From JANOYJ01 sp963792485 (GTDB lineage Bacteria; Pseudomonadota; Alphaproteobacteria; Rhizobiales; Rhizobiaceae): DNA of 64,000 bases. Of the stretch, positions 36,857 through 45,381 are shown in pieces; the stretch's first letter is position 1; each line of letters opens with the position of its first letter. The notes beneath the pieces are model-generated. The model saw only the letters and a list, made by a program, of their open reading frames with translations. It was not told the DNA's origin and searched no databases. The position numbers and the translations under genes are program-made. The DNA lies in contig CAWBWL010000012.1 of NCBI GenBank assembly GCA_963792485.1, forward strand, positions 1 to 64,000, read 5' to 3'.

Positions 36857-36952
36857 TTTCGGTGACAGTTTACTTAATTCAAAATGAATGGCGATACTCC
36901 AAGCATCGCCATTCATTTTGAATTAAGTAAACTGTCACCGAAATTACTCCAC
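36848..36952. repeat. Large palindromic element, copy 2
   Basis: Left arm 36848-36895 and right arm 36905-36952 are complementary over 48 bases with a single mismatch and a nine-base loop. The 28-bp core is identical to copy 1, while the inner arm sequence and loop differ completely. The left arm contains the TAA stop of the flavin oxidase gene, and the hairpin would sit at that transcript's 3' end. Confidence 0.82.
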
Positions 36953-37008
36953 CCACAAACTCGCCACATTCCATGCTAAGACACTCCGCAATGCGCGGCG
37001 TTGAAAAC

Positions 37009-38004
37009 ATGAGATGTGTCCGAGTGCTCCTGGCCGCTGCTGGGACTCTGTCCGCTGGCGGGGCGCTGGCGCAAGAGGCGCAATATGTGCTGATTTCGTT
37101 CGACGGCGCTGGTCCCCTGCCGCAATGGGAGCGCAGTCTGGCTCTCGCCGCCAAATCAGGCGCGCGCTTCACCTACTTTCTCTCCTGCGTCAACGCCCTG
37201 CCCCGCGAGCTCTCCGCCAATTACCGCATGCCAGACGGGCAGGCGGGCAAATCCAATGTCGGCTTTGGCGGATCGAAAACGGAGGTCGAAGCAAGGCTTT
37301 TGACCATCTGGCGCGCGAAAAGCTCCGGCCATGAGATCGCCAACCACGCCTGCGGGCATTTTGACGGCAAGGATTGGACGAAGGCTGACTGGCTTGCCGA
37401 GTTTAATGCCTTCGATGCGATCATGACCAACGCCTTTGCCGCCATTGGCTCCGCCCAGGAGCCGCAAGGCTGGCGCGCCTTTGTTAAGAGCGGCATCAAG
37501 GGTTTCCGCGCGCCCTATCTGTCGGTCAACAAGGCGCTGTATGAGGCGCTCGCCGCGCATGGCTTTGCCTATGATGCGAGCGGCACGGAGCGGGAGATTT
37601 CCATGCCGCGCCCCAGCCGCGTCACAAAATTCGCATTGCCTTTCATCCCCGAAGGCCCGGCCCAGCGCCGCATCATCGCCATGGACTACAATCTGTTCGT
37701 CCGCCACTCCGGCGGCTTCGAGCGGGCGGGCGGCAGCGCCGAATTCGAAGAGCGCAGCTTTGCCGCGTTCCGCCAGGCCTTTGACCGTCAATACAATGGC
37801 GCCCGCAAACCGCTGCAGATTGGCATGCATTTCACGCTGATGAATGGCGGGGCATACTGGCGCGCGGTTGAGCGGTTGGCCACAGATGTCTGCGGCAAGC
37901 CGGATGTGCGCTGCGTGAGTTATGCGCAATATCTCAAAGACACCGCGCCGCTTCCGGCGGGCGTGGCGAAGGCGCAGACGGAGCCGCACAAGGGCGGCTC
38001 CTGA
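37009..38004 (+). CDS. Secreted polysaccharide-deacetylase-like protein A
   Basis: About 331 residues. ATG 37009 gives a clean signal peptide (MRCVRVLLAAAGTLSAGG, cleavage near ALAQ). The NodB-like fold is seen in ISFDGAG, ARFTYFLSCVN, GHEIANHACGHFDG (two His), GFRAPYL and IGMHFTLMNGGAYWRA. The usual Asp-Asp pair is Asp-Gly, so one metal ligand is replaced. The motif GKSNVGFGG is shared with the paralogue at 49060. It probably acts on an acetylated glycan or a related substrate in the periplasm. Confidence 0.82.
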   Translation: MRCVRVLLAAAGTLSAGGALAQEAQYVLISFDGAGPLPQWERSLALAAKSGARFTYFLSCVNALPRELSANYRMPDGQAGKSNVGFGGSKTEVEARLLTIWRAKSSGHEIANHACGHFDGKDWTKADWLAEFNAFDAIMTNAFAAIGSAQEPQGWRAFVKSGIKGFRAPYLSVNKALYEALAAHGFAYDASGTEREISMPRPSRVTKFALPFIPEGPAQRRIIAMDYNLFVRHSGGFERAGGSAEFEERSFAAFRQAFDRQYNGARKPLQIGMHFTLMNGGAYWRAVERLATDVCGKPDVRCVSYAQYLKDTAPLPAGVAKAQTEPHKGGS

Positions 38005-38008
38005 GCGG

Positions 38009-39307
38009 TCAGGCAGCAGGGGCGCCCTGCTCTTCCAGCCATTTCTGGTCGATTTCGGGCAGTTTCTCCTCGTCGATCACGGCCTCGAACGCGCGCAGAC
38101 GGCGATAGATGGAGATCATTTCGATGATCGTCGTCCAGGAATTGATAAGGTATTGGAATGAATTCTTGACCTGATCAAACGCGTTGAGAATCTGGTTGAA
38201 CAGACCGAAGGTGATTTTTCCGGCGATGATGGTTGGGGCGAGCACAACATAGGCGAAGATATTGTCGGACTGGAGATAAAAATACCTGCCGACATTGAAA
38301 TACATATAGTTGGCGTAAAGCTTGAAATAGTTCTTCCGGACATTTTCAAACAGTTCTTTCACGGTTGGAGGCTCGGCGCGTTGGGCGTCGTCCTCGCCGA
38401 GGACCAGTTCCTTGCGGTAGGCGGCCTCGACCCGCTGGTTCTTGAATTCCAGGCCCGGAAGCCGGATACCGATCAGCATAAAAAAAACGGTGCCCAAGAG
38501 CGCCCAGAAGACAGAGGCGTAAACCAGAGAATGTTTGATCTCGCCAAAAAAGGGTAGCTCGCTGGCGCTGACTGAGTATTTTGCAAGGATTGGAAGAAAG
38601 GCGACCAGCGTCAGGATGGCGTCAACGAAGGCAACGCCCAAGCCCTCCATAATACCGGCAAAGCGCATTGTGTCCTCCTGTACACGCTGCGAGGCGCCTT
38701 CAATGTGCCGGACCTTCTGCCAATTTTCCATGTAGTAATTGTTCATTGCGGTGCGCCAGCGGAAGACGAAATGGCTGACGAAGAACCGGTTCAGCACGGC
38801 CACAAACACCGCGACAAAAGCGATGCCCGCGAAAATCCACAGGCTGCCGATATAGTCCCCCGCTGTGATCGCTGGCGGCTTTGGCGCGGCGGGGACAGCG
38901 GGAGCTGCGCCGTCGGCTGCGGGCATGGCGATCGACAGCGCCTTCTGGATCAGGTCATAAAACGGCCCGTACCAGTCATTGATCGCCACAGAAACCTGCA
39001 CCTGAAACGAGGTGACAAACAGGATCAGCGCTGCGCCCAAAATTGACCAGACCGACCAGGGATGCGGCCGGAAAACGCGCCAGAAAGCATAGAAAATCAG
39101 CGTGGCTGCAAGGTAGTAGATATAGAACCACACAAACGGTTTGGTGAGGAACTTGCCGACGCCAATCACCGGCTCCTGCGCCCCGCCCAGCCCGATCCAT
39201 CCCGCCACTGTATCGCCAACCGTATACCAGCCTGTGATGCACACTACGCCCCAGATGGCGAGGGAGGCGAAGAACAATCTCGGTTCTGGAAAAAACGAAC
39301 GGAACAT
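38009..39307 (-). CDS. SbmA/BacA-family peptide transporter
   Basis: Inner-membrane protein of 432 residues of the SbmA/BacA-like type, with about seven or eight membrane helices. FRWRTAMNNYYMENWQKVRHIEGASQRVQEDTMRF-like blocks are diagnostic. The C-terminal SFQYLINSWTTIIEMISIYRRLRAFE is the BacA/ABC-transporter-like helix set without an ATPase domain. Such proteins import peptides (microcins, bleomycin, host peptides) by proton coupling and affect lipid A very-long-chain fatty acids in rhizobia. Convergent with the deacetylase-like gene. Confidence 0.92.
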   Translation of the reverse strand: MFRSFFPEPRLFFASLAIWGVVCITGWYTVGDTVAGWIGLGGAQEPVIGVGKFLTKPFVWFYIYYLAATLIFYAFWRVFRPHPWSVWSILGAALILFVTSFQVQVSVAINDWYGPFYDLIQKALSIAMPAADGAAPAVPAAPKPPAITAGDYIGSLWIFAGIAFVAVFVAVLNRFFVSHFVFRWRTAMNNYYMENWQKVRHIEGASQRVQEDTMRFAGIMEGLGVAFVDAILTLVAFLPILAKYSVSASELPFFGEIKHSLVYASVFWALLGTVFFMLIGIRLPGLEFKNQRVEAAYRKELVLGEDDAQRAEPPTVKELFENVRKNYFKLYANYMYFNVGRYFYLQSDNIFAYVVLAPTIIAGKITFGLFNQILNAFDQVKNSFQYLINSWTTIIEMISIYRRLRAFEAVIDEEKLPEIDQKWLEEQGAPAA

Positions 39308-39493
39308 CGGCAGCTGCCTTTCGGGGTGTTTGATTCGTGGCGGAAGCTAACGCATTCCAACCGGTTTGACAGCGCCGGTCGCGCGCCGCTCACGCGCTTG
39401 TGCACCTGGCGCTGGCGGGCGGCAGGGCCGCCTGCCCTTCACTCTGAGCCAATCGCCACCAGGCATGTCCGCGCGCCTGCGTCCCGGGCAGTT

Positions 39494-40081
39494 CTACAAT
39501 TGCGCGCCTCCCCATTCCCCCCGATACCCCTGCCCGCCCCAATGCCTGATCGCCGCGCTCCTGGCCGGAGCCGGCGGGTTGTAGTGCCGGTCAAGGCTTG
39601 CCAGTGCCGTCTTGAGCATGAGTTTGGCCGAGCGCACCGGCCATTGCCGCTCCATCTCGACCTGTTCGAGGCCCTTGAGATAGCAGCAGATGTCGATGAG
39701 GGCGCCGGAGAGCTCGGGGCCGACAGCGGCGAGCGCGCGCTCCAGCCTTTGCCGCGCAGCCAGCGCCGCATCGGTGAGATTGGCAAGGCTGTCCTGCGCG
39801 CCGCGCCGGCCGGAGGAGACCGCCGCGCTCCAGTTTGCCGATACGCGCTGCATGATCAGGCCGCGGGTGAAGTCGGCGCGCAGCCGCTCGCCGGCGTTGA
39901 ACTCGTCAATCGACAGATACGCGCTGCCATCCTTGCCCTTGCGGCGCATGAGCGAGGCGAGCGGAGATTCGTCAAGATTGACTGCGGCTTTGCGTGCCGC
40001 GCCATCGATCATGAACTCGGCAAAGCCGGTCCGGCGTCCGGTGCTGCGGTCATGGCCGCGCAGTGCTGCTGCTGTTTTCAT
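39494..40081 (-). CDS. DUF6456 domain protein
   Basis: A 195-residue protein from ATG 40081 (MKTAAALRGHDRSTGRRTGF). The C-terminal domain (FNAGERLRADFTRGLIMQRVSANW; LIDICCYLKGLEQVEMER; RSAKLMLKTALASLDRHY; RHWGGQGYRGEW) is the DUF6456 pattern, which resembles a phage or chromosomal regulatory helix-turn-helix module. It lies just downstream of a DnaA-domain gene on the same strand, a pair recurrent in Rhizobiales. Confidence 0.85.
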   Translation of the reverse strand: MKTAAALRGHDRSTGRRTGFAEFMIDGAARKAAVNLDESPLASLMRRKGKDGSAYLSIDEFNAGERLRADFTRGLIMQRVSANWSAAVSSGRRGAQDSLANLTDAALAARQRLERALAAVGPELSGALIDICCYLKGLEQVEMERQWPVRSAKLMLKTALASLDRHYNPPAPARSAAIRHWGGQGYRGEWGGAQL

Positions 40082-40086
40082 GGCGG

Positions 40087-40509
40087 TCACCGGCGCGCGC
40101 CGCGCCCGAAGGCGACATCAATGATCTTCTCGATCATGAGCAGGACTTCTTCAAATTCCTCATCGTCGCGCAAATCCTCGATGACGTGGCAGGCATGGGC
40201 AACTGTCGAGCGTTCGCGCTGAAATCCGTCGCCGACTTCCTGCAGCGACAGGCCGACGACGACATGAGCGAGATACATGCCCATCTGGCGGGCGCGGGAA
40301 ATCTCGGTGCGCGAGCGTTCGGGGCTGCGCATGTCGCGGCCGGAAATGGCAAAGCAGGCGCACAATATATCCTGCACGCGCTCGCACAGTTCCATCACCT
40401 CCTCCCGGCGCGAAGAGCCGCGCGGCGTCACGCGGAAACTTGACGGAACGCTGACATTTGTGCTTGCTTTGTTCCGCGCAACGGCAAGAGTTGTCTGCAA
40501 ATTGTTCAC
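40087..40509 (-). CDS. DnaA C-terminal-domain (helix-turn-helix) protein
   Basis: A 140-residue stand-alone version of the DnaA DNA-binding domain: FAISGRDMRSPERSRTEISRARQMGMYLAHVVVGLSL, then QEVGDGFQRERSTVAHACHVIEDL, matching the DnaA domain IV signature around the STVAHAC loop. There is no AAA+ domain. Such proteins could compete for or read DnaA-box-like sites. Five bases separate it from the DUF6456 gene, indicating one operon. Confidence 0.88.
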   Translation of the reverse strand: MNNLQTTLAVARNKASTNVSVPSSFRVTPRGSSRREEVMELCERVQDILCACFAISGRDMRSPERSRTEISRARQMGMYLAHVVVGLSLQEVGDGFQRERSTVAHACHVIEDLRDDEEFEEVLLMIEKIIDVAFGRGARR

Positions 40510-40689
40510 GATGCTGCCCCTTCTCAGACTTAGGAATAAATTCTTTTACTCTCTGGGGCAAGCTGTAGGATGAGATTTTTGGCGAGGCGTTCCAACCCTC
40601 TGTTTTTCCAGCAATAAATCTTTTCTCACTGCGATTTTATCCCCGCCCCGCAGCGCGCCCTTATCCTCAGGCTTTTCGCAGGAGGCGTG

Positions 40690-41073
40690 ATGGACAAGTC
40701 AATACTGCTACGCGAGGTTGCGGCATTCCGCAAAAACCGTGATCGGGAGATTCAGGATCTGCGCCGCGCGGCGCTGCTGCAAAGGTTTGGAGTTTCCGCT
40801 GCGGGCGAGCTCGCGCAATCAACCCCGGTGCGCCTGGCGCAATTGGTGCGCACCGTCCGTCAGGCCATCGCCAGAGAGCGCATGCGCGGCATTGCCCGTC
40901 ACCATCGATATGATCTCAACCGGCACATCGCCTTGAAGGAGTTGCTGGATGAATTGCTGAAGCTGCCGCAAATACAAAACGGCGCCGAAGCGCCGTTCCG
41001 TAAAGTTACCCGAAGACGAAGATCAGGCGGCCTTGCGCTTGCGGCCGAGGCCCATGGTGCGGGCGAGGTTTGA
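40690..41073 (+). CDS. Conserved hypothetical protein
   Basis: A helix-rich basic protein of up to 127 residues (MDKSILLREVAAFRKNRDREI). AGGAG lies close upstream of ATG 40690. The frame overlaps the convergent mucR gene by 51 bases and passes through the mucR terminator, so the true end may be earlier and the last 35 or so residues (Arg-rich) are doubtful. No domain recognised. Confidence 0.55.
   Translation: MDKSILLREVAAFRKNRDREIQDLRRAALLQRFGVSAAGELAQSTPVRLAQLVRTVRQAIARERMRGIARHHRYDLNRHIALKELLDELLKLPQIQNGAEAPFRKVTRRRRSGGLALAAEAHGAGEV
40978..40997 (-). terminator. Terminator downstream of mucR
   Basis: Perfect eight-base stem aacggcgc / gcgccgtt with a UUCG loop when read on the minus strand, followed by TTGTATTTG. 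It lies 26 bases past the mucR stop codon. Confidence 0.7.
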
Positions 41074-41454
41074 ACGCGCCTTGGCGTAGTTCGGGGCCAC
41101 CATCGGGTAGCTGGCATCAAGGCCCCACTTCTCGCGATACTCATCCGGCGTCAGCCCGTAATGGGTCATCAAGTGCCGCTTCAGCGATTTGAAGTGCTTT
41201 CCGTCTTCCAGGCACACAATATAGGCGTCGGTGACAGACTTCTTCGGGTTGACTGCCGGCTTCTGCTTCTCAACAACCGGCTCAGGCTCCGGCAATGCGC
41301 CCATTTTGGCAAATGTGGAATGCACATTGCCGATCAGGGTCGCTAGTTCCGAGAGCGGCACAGAATTGTTGGATACATAGGCAGAAACGACATCCGCTGT
41401 CAGGCTGATGATCATTTCCTGACGCTCACTGGCGTCTTGCGCTAAATCAGACAT
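41023..41454 (-). CDS. mucR: MucR-family (Ros-type) transcriptional regulator
   Basis: Global regulator of 143 residues from ATG 41454 (MSDLAQDASERQEMIISLTADVVSAYVSNN). The zinc finger is VCLEDGKHFKSLKRHLMTHYG, with Cys, Asp and two His as likely ligands, followed by LTPDEYREKWGL and the basic C-terminal AKARSNLARTMGLGRKRKAA. MucR controls exopolysaccharide, motility and cell-cycle genes in Rhizobiales and usually represses itself from AT-rich sites like those upstream here. Confidence 0.95.
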   Translation of the reverse strand: MSDLAQDASERQEMIISLTADVVSAYVSNNSVPLSELATLIGNVHSTFAKMGALPEPEPVVEKQKPAVNPKKSVTDAYIVCLEDGKHFKSLKRHLMTHYGLTPDEYREKWGLDASYPMVAPNYAKARSNLARTMGLGRKRKAA

Positions 41455-41875
41455 TATTTTTCTCGCTTTTGTTGATTTGACCGTTTTGCATCGTTGCTGA
41501 TTTTGCAAACGAAATCCGGACCGCGGACACTATTGAAAATCAACTATTGTTCTCTTTTTACTTTTCCGGTCAAAAGTCAAATTAATTGTCGTTAAAAATT
41601 GTCACATGTCAACAAACGTATGGATGGTGGAGTTGGCGTTGCTTTCGACCGGCGGAAATTCTCCTTTTTGGAATTCAATACAGTTTTCAGCAAGATTACA
41701 AAGGCGCTCACTATTGTTTTGCGGGATATATTGCCGTTGCGTAACCTATCCTTGGTTGTCACTATGCAGCGTGTCCCTGTGGCGGCGCCGGGGTGCCGCC
41801 CCTGCCAAGTCCTTGTCCAATGCGGCCTCAGCGCATATTTCTGGGTCACGAACACACACGCGAGAGGATGAGGCG
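41455..41875. other. AT-rich leader region between mucR and msrB
   Basis: A 421-base non-coding stretch between divergent genes. The mucR-proximal 200 bases are rich in T tracts and TA steps (for example 41540-41610), the type of DNA MucR/Ros proteins bind. Open frames on both strands here are short, mutually overlapping and without recognisable protein features, so I leave them out. Confidence 0.55.
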
Positions 41876-42277
41876 ATGACACTGAAAGTGGCGAAATCCG
41901 ATGCCGAATGGCGCGAGCAGCTGACGCCGGAGCAATATCAGGTCGCGCGCAAGCACGGCACAGAGCGTGCCTTCACCGGTCCGAACTGGGACAATCACGA
42001 GGCGGGAACATATAGCTGCGTCTGCTGCGGCAAGCCGCTGTTTTCGTCTGACACCAAATTCAACTCCGGCACTGGCTGGCCAAGCTTTTACGCCCCGGTT
42101 GAGCCCGGCGCTGTCGCCGAGCACGCGGACCGCGGCTTTTTCATGACCCGCACCGAAATCCGCTGCGCCGATTGCGACGCCCATCTTGGCCATGTCTTCA
42201 ATGACGGGCCAAAGCCCACGGGCCTCAGATATTGCATGAACGGGACGGCGATGGGGTTTGAAAGAACCAAATCATGA
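41876..42277 (+). CDS. msrB: Peptide-methionine (R)-S-oxide reductase
   Basis: Repairs methionine R-sulfoxide in proteins, 133 residues from ATG 41876 (MTLKVAKSDAEWREQL), preceded by GAGG. Two CxxC zinc pairs (CVCC and CADC) are present, as are GTGWPSFYAP and the catalytic Cys in RYCMNGTAMGF. The stop overlaps the next ATG (ATGA). Confidence 0.96.
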   Translation: MTLKVAKSDAEWREQLTPEQYQVARKHGTERAFTGPNWDNHEAGTYSCVCCGKPLFSSDTKFNSGTGWPSFYAPVEPGAVAEHADRGFFMTRTEIRCADCDAHLGHVFNDGPKPTGLRYCMNGTAMGFERTKS

Positions 42278-43239
42278 CACGCTTGGCATGCATCGCTGGG
42301 CTGGCTGGCGCGCTCGCCCTGTTTCCCGGCCACTCACCCGCCGCTGCGCAGATCAAGCATGTCATTGTCATCGTCATGGAAAATACCGACGCCGGGAAAG
42401 CGGGCGGCGACCGCTATATTTACGGTAATGTGGAAGAGGCGCCGTATATCAACAAGACGCTGATGCCCGCTCACGCCCACGCTGCGAACTTCATGGATAT
42501 TCTCAGCCTGTCCACGCCGAGCGAGCCGCACTACATTTTGATGGAAGCGGGAACCACCGTGTTTCCCGATATCACCTTCGGCGACACGGACGACGCCAAT
42601 TTTGACCCTTCCGCCAAGCGCAGCACCGCATCGAAGGATCATCTTGTCAGCCAGATGGAGGCGACGGGCGGACGGGTTACATGGATGAGTTATCAGGAGG
42701 GCCTGTCGGCGCAGACCGGCGCCTGCCCCATCAATTCCAGCAAAGAGAATGGCTACGCCGCCAAGCACAATCCATTCGTTTTCTTTCAGGACGTGTCCGG
42801 CAATCCGCCATCGAAGGACAATGAATACTGCGCGGCGCATCACAAGCCCTATTCCGCCCTCGCCGGCGACCTTTCCAGCAATACCGTCGCCAGCTACGTC
42901 TTCATCACGCCCAATATGTGCAATGACATGCATGACGATTGTGAAGGCGGCCGCGTGCGCCAGGGCGATGATTGGCTGCAATCAGAGCTTCCCCCAATGA
43001 TGGAATGGGCGCAGAGCAATGACGGCGTGATCTTCCTCGCCTGGGACGAGGGCAAGGAGACGCAGAATCTGCCGTTCCTGGCGATCGGTGCCCAAGTAAA
43101 AAAGGGCTTTGCGGGCGCGCAGACCTATGATCACCGCTCAATCATCAAGTCGGTTGAGAAGATATTTGGGCTGCCCGTGCTTGAGGCGGTAAAGGACAGT
43201 AATGATCTTGGGGATTTGTTTGAGGACGGGCTGGAATAG
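42274..43239 (+). CDS. Secreted phosphoesterase (AcpA/phospholipase C-like)
   Basis: About 321 residues with a signal peptide (MTRLACIAGLAGALALFPG, cleavage near AAAQ). The alkaline-phosphatase-superfamily start IKHVIVIVMENTDAG is followed by STPSEPHYILMEAG and VFITPNMCNDMHDDC, then IFLAWDEG and the metal His in YDHRSIIKSVEKIFGLP. This matches the acid phosphatase/phosphatidylinositol phosphatase-like subgroup of the phosphoesterase family. Coupled to msrB by overlap. Confidence 0.85.
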   Translation: MTRLACIAGLAGALALFPGHSPAAAQIKHVIVIVMENTDAGKAGGDRYIYGNVEEAPYINKTLMPAHAHAANFMDILSLSTPSEPHYILMEAGTTVFPDITFGDTDDANFDPSAKRSTASKDHLVSQMEATGGRVTWMSYQEGLSAQTGACPINSSKENGYAAKHNPFVFFQDVSGNPPSKDNEYCAAHHKPYSALAGDLSSNTVASYVFITPNMCNDMHDDCEGGRVRQGDDWLQSELPPMMEWAQSNDGVIFLAWDEGKETQNLPFLAIGAQVKKGFAGAQTYDHRSIIKSVEKIFGLPVLEAVKDSNDLGDLFEDGLE

Positions 43240-43269
43240 GACTGCCGCCTTCTCGCCCGGCGGCGCCTG

Positions 43270-43830
43270 TCAAATCTCCACGCCATAATACCCCAGCGCC
43301 TCTTCAAGCTCGCCTTGCTCATAGCCGAAATGCGAAATCACAAACGCTTCCAGCGTCTTGAACGTGGCGCGCAGCGCGTTGGCGTTTATTGAGCCGGGAT
43401 CAGTGATCAGCGCGACTGCCGCGCCCTCGAGCCTCTCCAGAAGATCATGGATGACAAGATGCTCCGCCCGCAGCCGCGCGACCACTTTGCTCAGCCCATC
43501 GGTCCGCCCTTCAAGCGCGGGAAACACATACTGATCTTCAATCATGTGATGCCCGGTCAGCATGTCGCATGTCGCGCCGCACAGATTGCCGAACTGGCGC
43601 ATATTGGCCACCATCTGCATAGCGGAAATCGTCACCAGCAATTGCTCCGCGCTCCCCTCGCCCGCAAACACCTGCCCCATCGCCCGGTTGACCCGCGCCA
43701 TCTCGCGCAAATGCATCGCATGAAACAAAGCCAACCGCCCGCCACTGCGACGCTGGGCATCGGTCACGCCGGGGATTTTTGGAGCGCTGGGGCGCGTGGT
43801 GTCGTCGGGGAGAGTAATGGGGGAATTCAT
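43270..43830 (-). CDS. Hemerythrin-like domain protein
   Basis: A four-helix protein of about 186 residues. ATG 43830 (MNSPITLPDD) or the in-frame ATG 43842 could start it. Spaced His residues in LALFHAMHLREMARVN, LTGHHMIEDQYVFPAL, RLRAEHLVIHDLLERL and FVISHFGYEQGELEEALGYY fit the hemerythrin diiron site (H-HxxE-HxxH-type pattern). It could sense or carry oxygen or nitric oxide. Neighbours give no further hint. Confidence 0.82.
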   Translation of the reverse strand: MNSPITLPDDTTRPSAPKIPGVTDAQRRSGGRLALFHAMHLREMARVNRAMGQVFAGEGSAEQLLVTISAMQMVANMRQFGNLCGATCDMLTGHHMIEDQYVFPALEGRTDGLSKVVARLRAEHLVIHDLLERLEGAAVALITDPGSINANALRATFKTLEAFVISHFGYEQGELEEALGYYGVEI

Positions 43831-44081
43831 GAAGGAGTCCATGTGGCTCGCCCTTTTACATGCGATTGCACAAATTGCAGCAAGCTGTCTCGCTCTGACC
43901 GTCTGGCAATCATGCCAGGCCACCGCCAGGCGCGAGCCGCCAAGGATTCCTGCTCCTTGAAATCGCCCAACTGTGGGATGAGAACACGAATTTTCTCAAT
44001 AAATTCAATCCGCCGAAAAAATACTTATCCCACCCCTTTCATCCTGCCCCATAATCCGCCGCGTGTGTGGAAGGGCAGGGC

Positions 44082-44837
44082 ATGTCGGATATTGACTGGA
44101 AAGGGGTGATTGAGCGGCAGTCGCGGGACTTGTTCTTTGTCATGACAGAGATGTTCTTCATGGCCGGTCTCAACAAGGGTGTGCCGGTGACGGTGCTGAC
44201 GCGGCGGGTTTACCGGCGTATCTTGATCCTGCTGCGCCCGGCGGAAGCGGCGCTGCGCCGGCTGATCATCATCGCCGCGCGCGGCATTGTGCTGAAGGTC
44301 ACGCCCAGCGGTCCGTTTCCGAAGGAACTGGCGGCGAAGCTGAAGAAGATGGAGCGCGCTTCAGATGCGGCTTCGGATACGGCGTTGGATAAAGCGGGGC
44401 GCATTCCGGTGTTCAATCTGATCGAGCCGCTCAAGCATTTCGCCCGGCCCGGCGGACGCAAGCCGTTTCAGGGCAGGCCCACCTCGTTTCCGCGCATCAG
44501 CGTGCCCGGCTGGTCCACGCCGTATTTTCCGCCCGAACCGGTTCCCCTCACCGGCGAGGACCCGATCAATGCCGCGCGGCTCATCCGGCGCATTACAGCG
44601 TTCAAACACGCGCTGGCAACGCTGCCCAAACAGGCGCGGCGCTATGTGCGCTGGCGCGGCAAGATGCTTCTCGAAATCCGCAAACTCACCGCGCGCAAAC
44701 GCGGCTCGCGCATCTCGACCATCCGTCCCGGCTATCCGCTGGGTCATCGCAAGAAACAGATCCATGAGGTTGACAGGGTCCTCAGCGACTGCTGCTATTT
44801 TCTGCGCGAGCTGCGCAAGGAGCAGGATACGTCGTAA
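44082..44837 (+). CDS. Conserved hypothetical protein, Rhizobiales type
   Basis: About 251 basic residues from ATG 44082 (MSDIDWKGVIERQSRDLFFV). The N-terminal half has helices (LTRRVYRRILILLRPAEAALRRLIIIAARG), the middle is Pro-rich (FPRISVPGWSTPYFPPEPVPLTGEDP), and the C-terminal half is highly basic (LPKQARRYVRWRGKMLLEIRKLTARKRGSR). The nucleic-acid-like charge suggests DNA or RNA contact, but I recognise no domain. Confidence 0.65.
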   Translation: MSDIDWKGVIERQSRDLFFVMTEMFFMAGLNKGVPVTVLTRRVYRRILILLRPAEAALRRLIIIAARGIVLKVTPSGPFPKELAAKLKKMERASDAASDTALDKAGRIPVFNLIEPLKHFARPGGRKPFQGRPTSFPRISVPGWSTPYFPPEPVPLTGEDPINAARLIRRITAFKHALATLPKQARRYVRWRGKMLLEIRKLTARKRGSRISTIRPGYPLGHRKKQIHEVDRVLSDCCYFLRELRKEQDTS

Positions 44838-44915
44838 GGGGGTCACCTCCGCTTGCATCCACGCGAATAACCGGAAGGCATGCGCCTGTCCGGCCATTCG
44901 GCTTGCCCGTATGTT

Positions 44916-45281
44916 TCAAAGCGGCCGCATGAACTTCATCCGAACCCAGCCTGCCTTGAAATTCCCGTTTCCGGCCGGGTCGTGCCACAACTGGCACCAG
45001 ACCCCTTTGACGATCAGCCGCTGTTTCCATTTCGGCAGGCCCTGAATGTCCTGCAGATCAACGCCGCCGGTGCAGGAGCCGGTCATCGACAGCACTGTGC
45101 GATTCGGATAGGCGGCCTGTTTCTGCGAATTGGGCGAGGGATATTTGCGCACATTGAGCACATCGCCCCACGGCACATCCGTAATTTTCCAGGCGACAAA
45201 CGCCGAGGCATTGCCTGCAGACGGCAGGGCGGCAGCTGTTAGGAGCGCGGCAAGCGGCAGTATTTTGACGAGTTTCAGCAT
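44916..45281 (-). CDS. Secreted SH3-like domain protein
   Basis: About 121 residues from ATG 45281 (MLKLVKILPLAALLTAAALPSAG). The signal peptide ends near NASA. The mature part has the bacterial SH3 pattern DVPWGDVLNVRKYPSPNSQK, then SMTGSC and two more Cys/Trp-rich strands (KGVWCQLWHD, AGWVRMKFM). It probably binds the wall or a periplasmic partner. Confidence 0.78.
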   Translation of the reverse strand: MLKLVKILPLAALLTAAALPSAGNASAFVAWKITDVPWGDVLNVRKYPSPNSQKQAAYPNRTVLSMTGSCTGGVDLQDIQGLPKWKQRLIVKGVWCQLWHDPAGNGNFKAGWVRMKFMRPL

Positions 45282-45381
45282 TTCAGCAATTCCTTGTTTT
45301 GCGTTGCGCTCCACTGATGCGGACCCTATGTCTGGCTGACTGAACTTTTGCTGATCCCCACATTCATTTCAGGTTCACCCC

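Noticed and set aside
32371..36952. Insertion sequence or CRISPR array
   Set aside because: No transposase open frame lies in or between the palindromes, and there are only two copies with no regular spacing.
41592..41882. Overlapping open frames on both strands in the mucR-msrB gap
   Set aside because: AT-rich non-coding DNA, neither frame has a ribosome-binding site or recognisable features, and they cancel each other.
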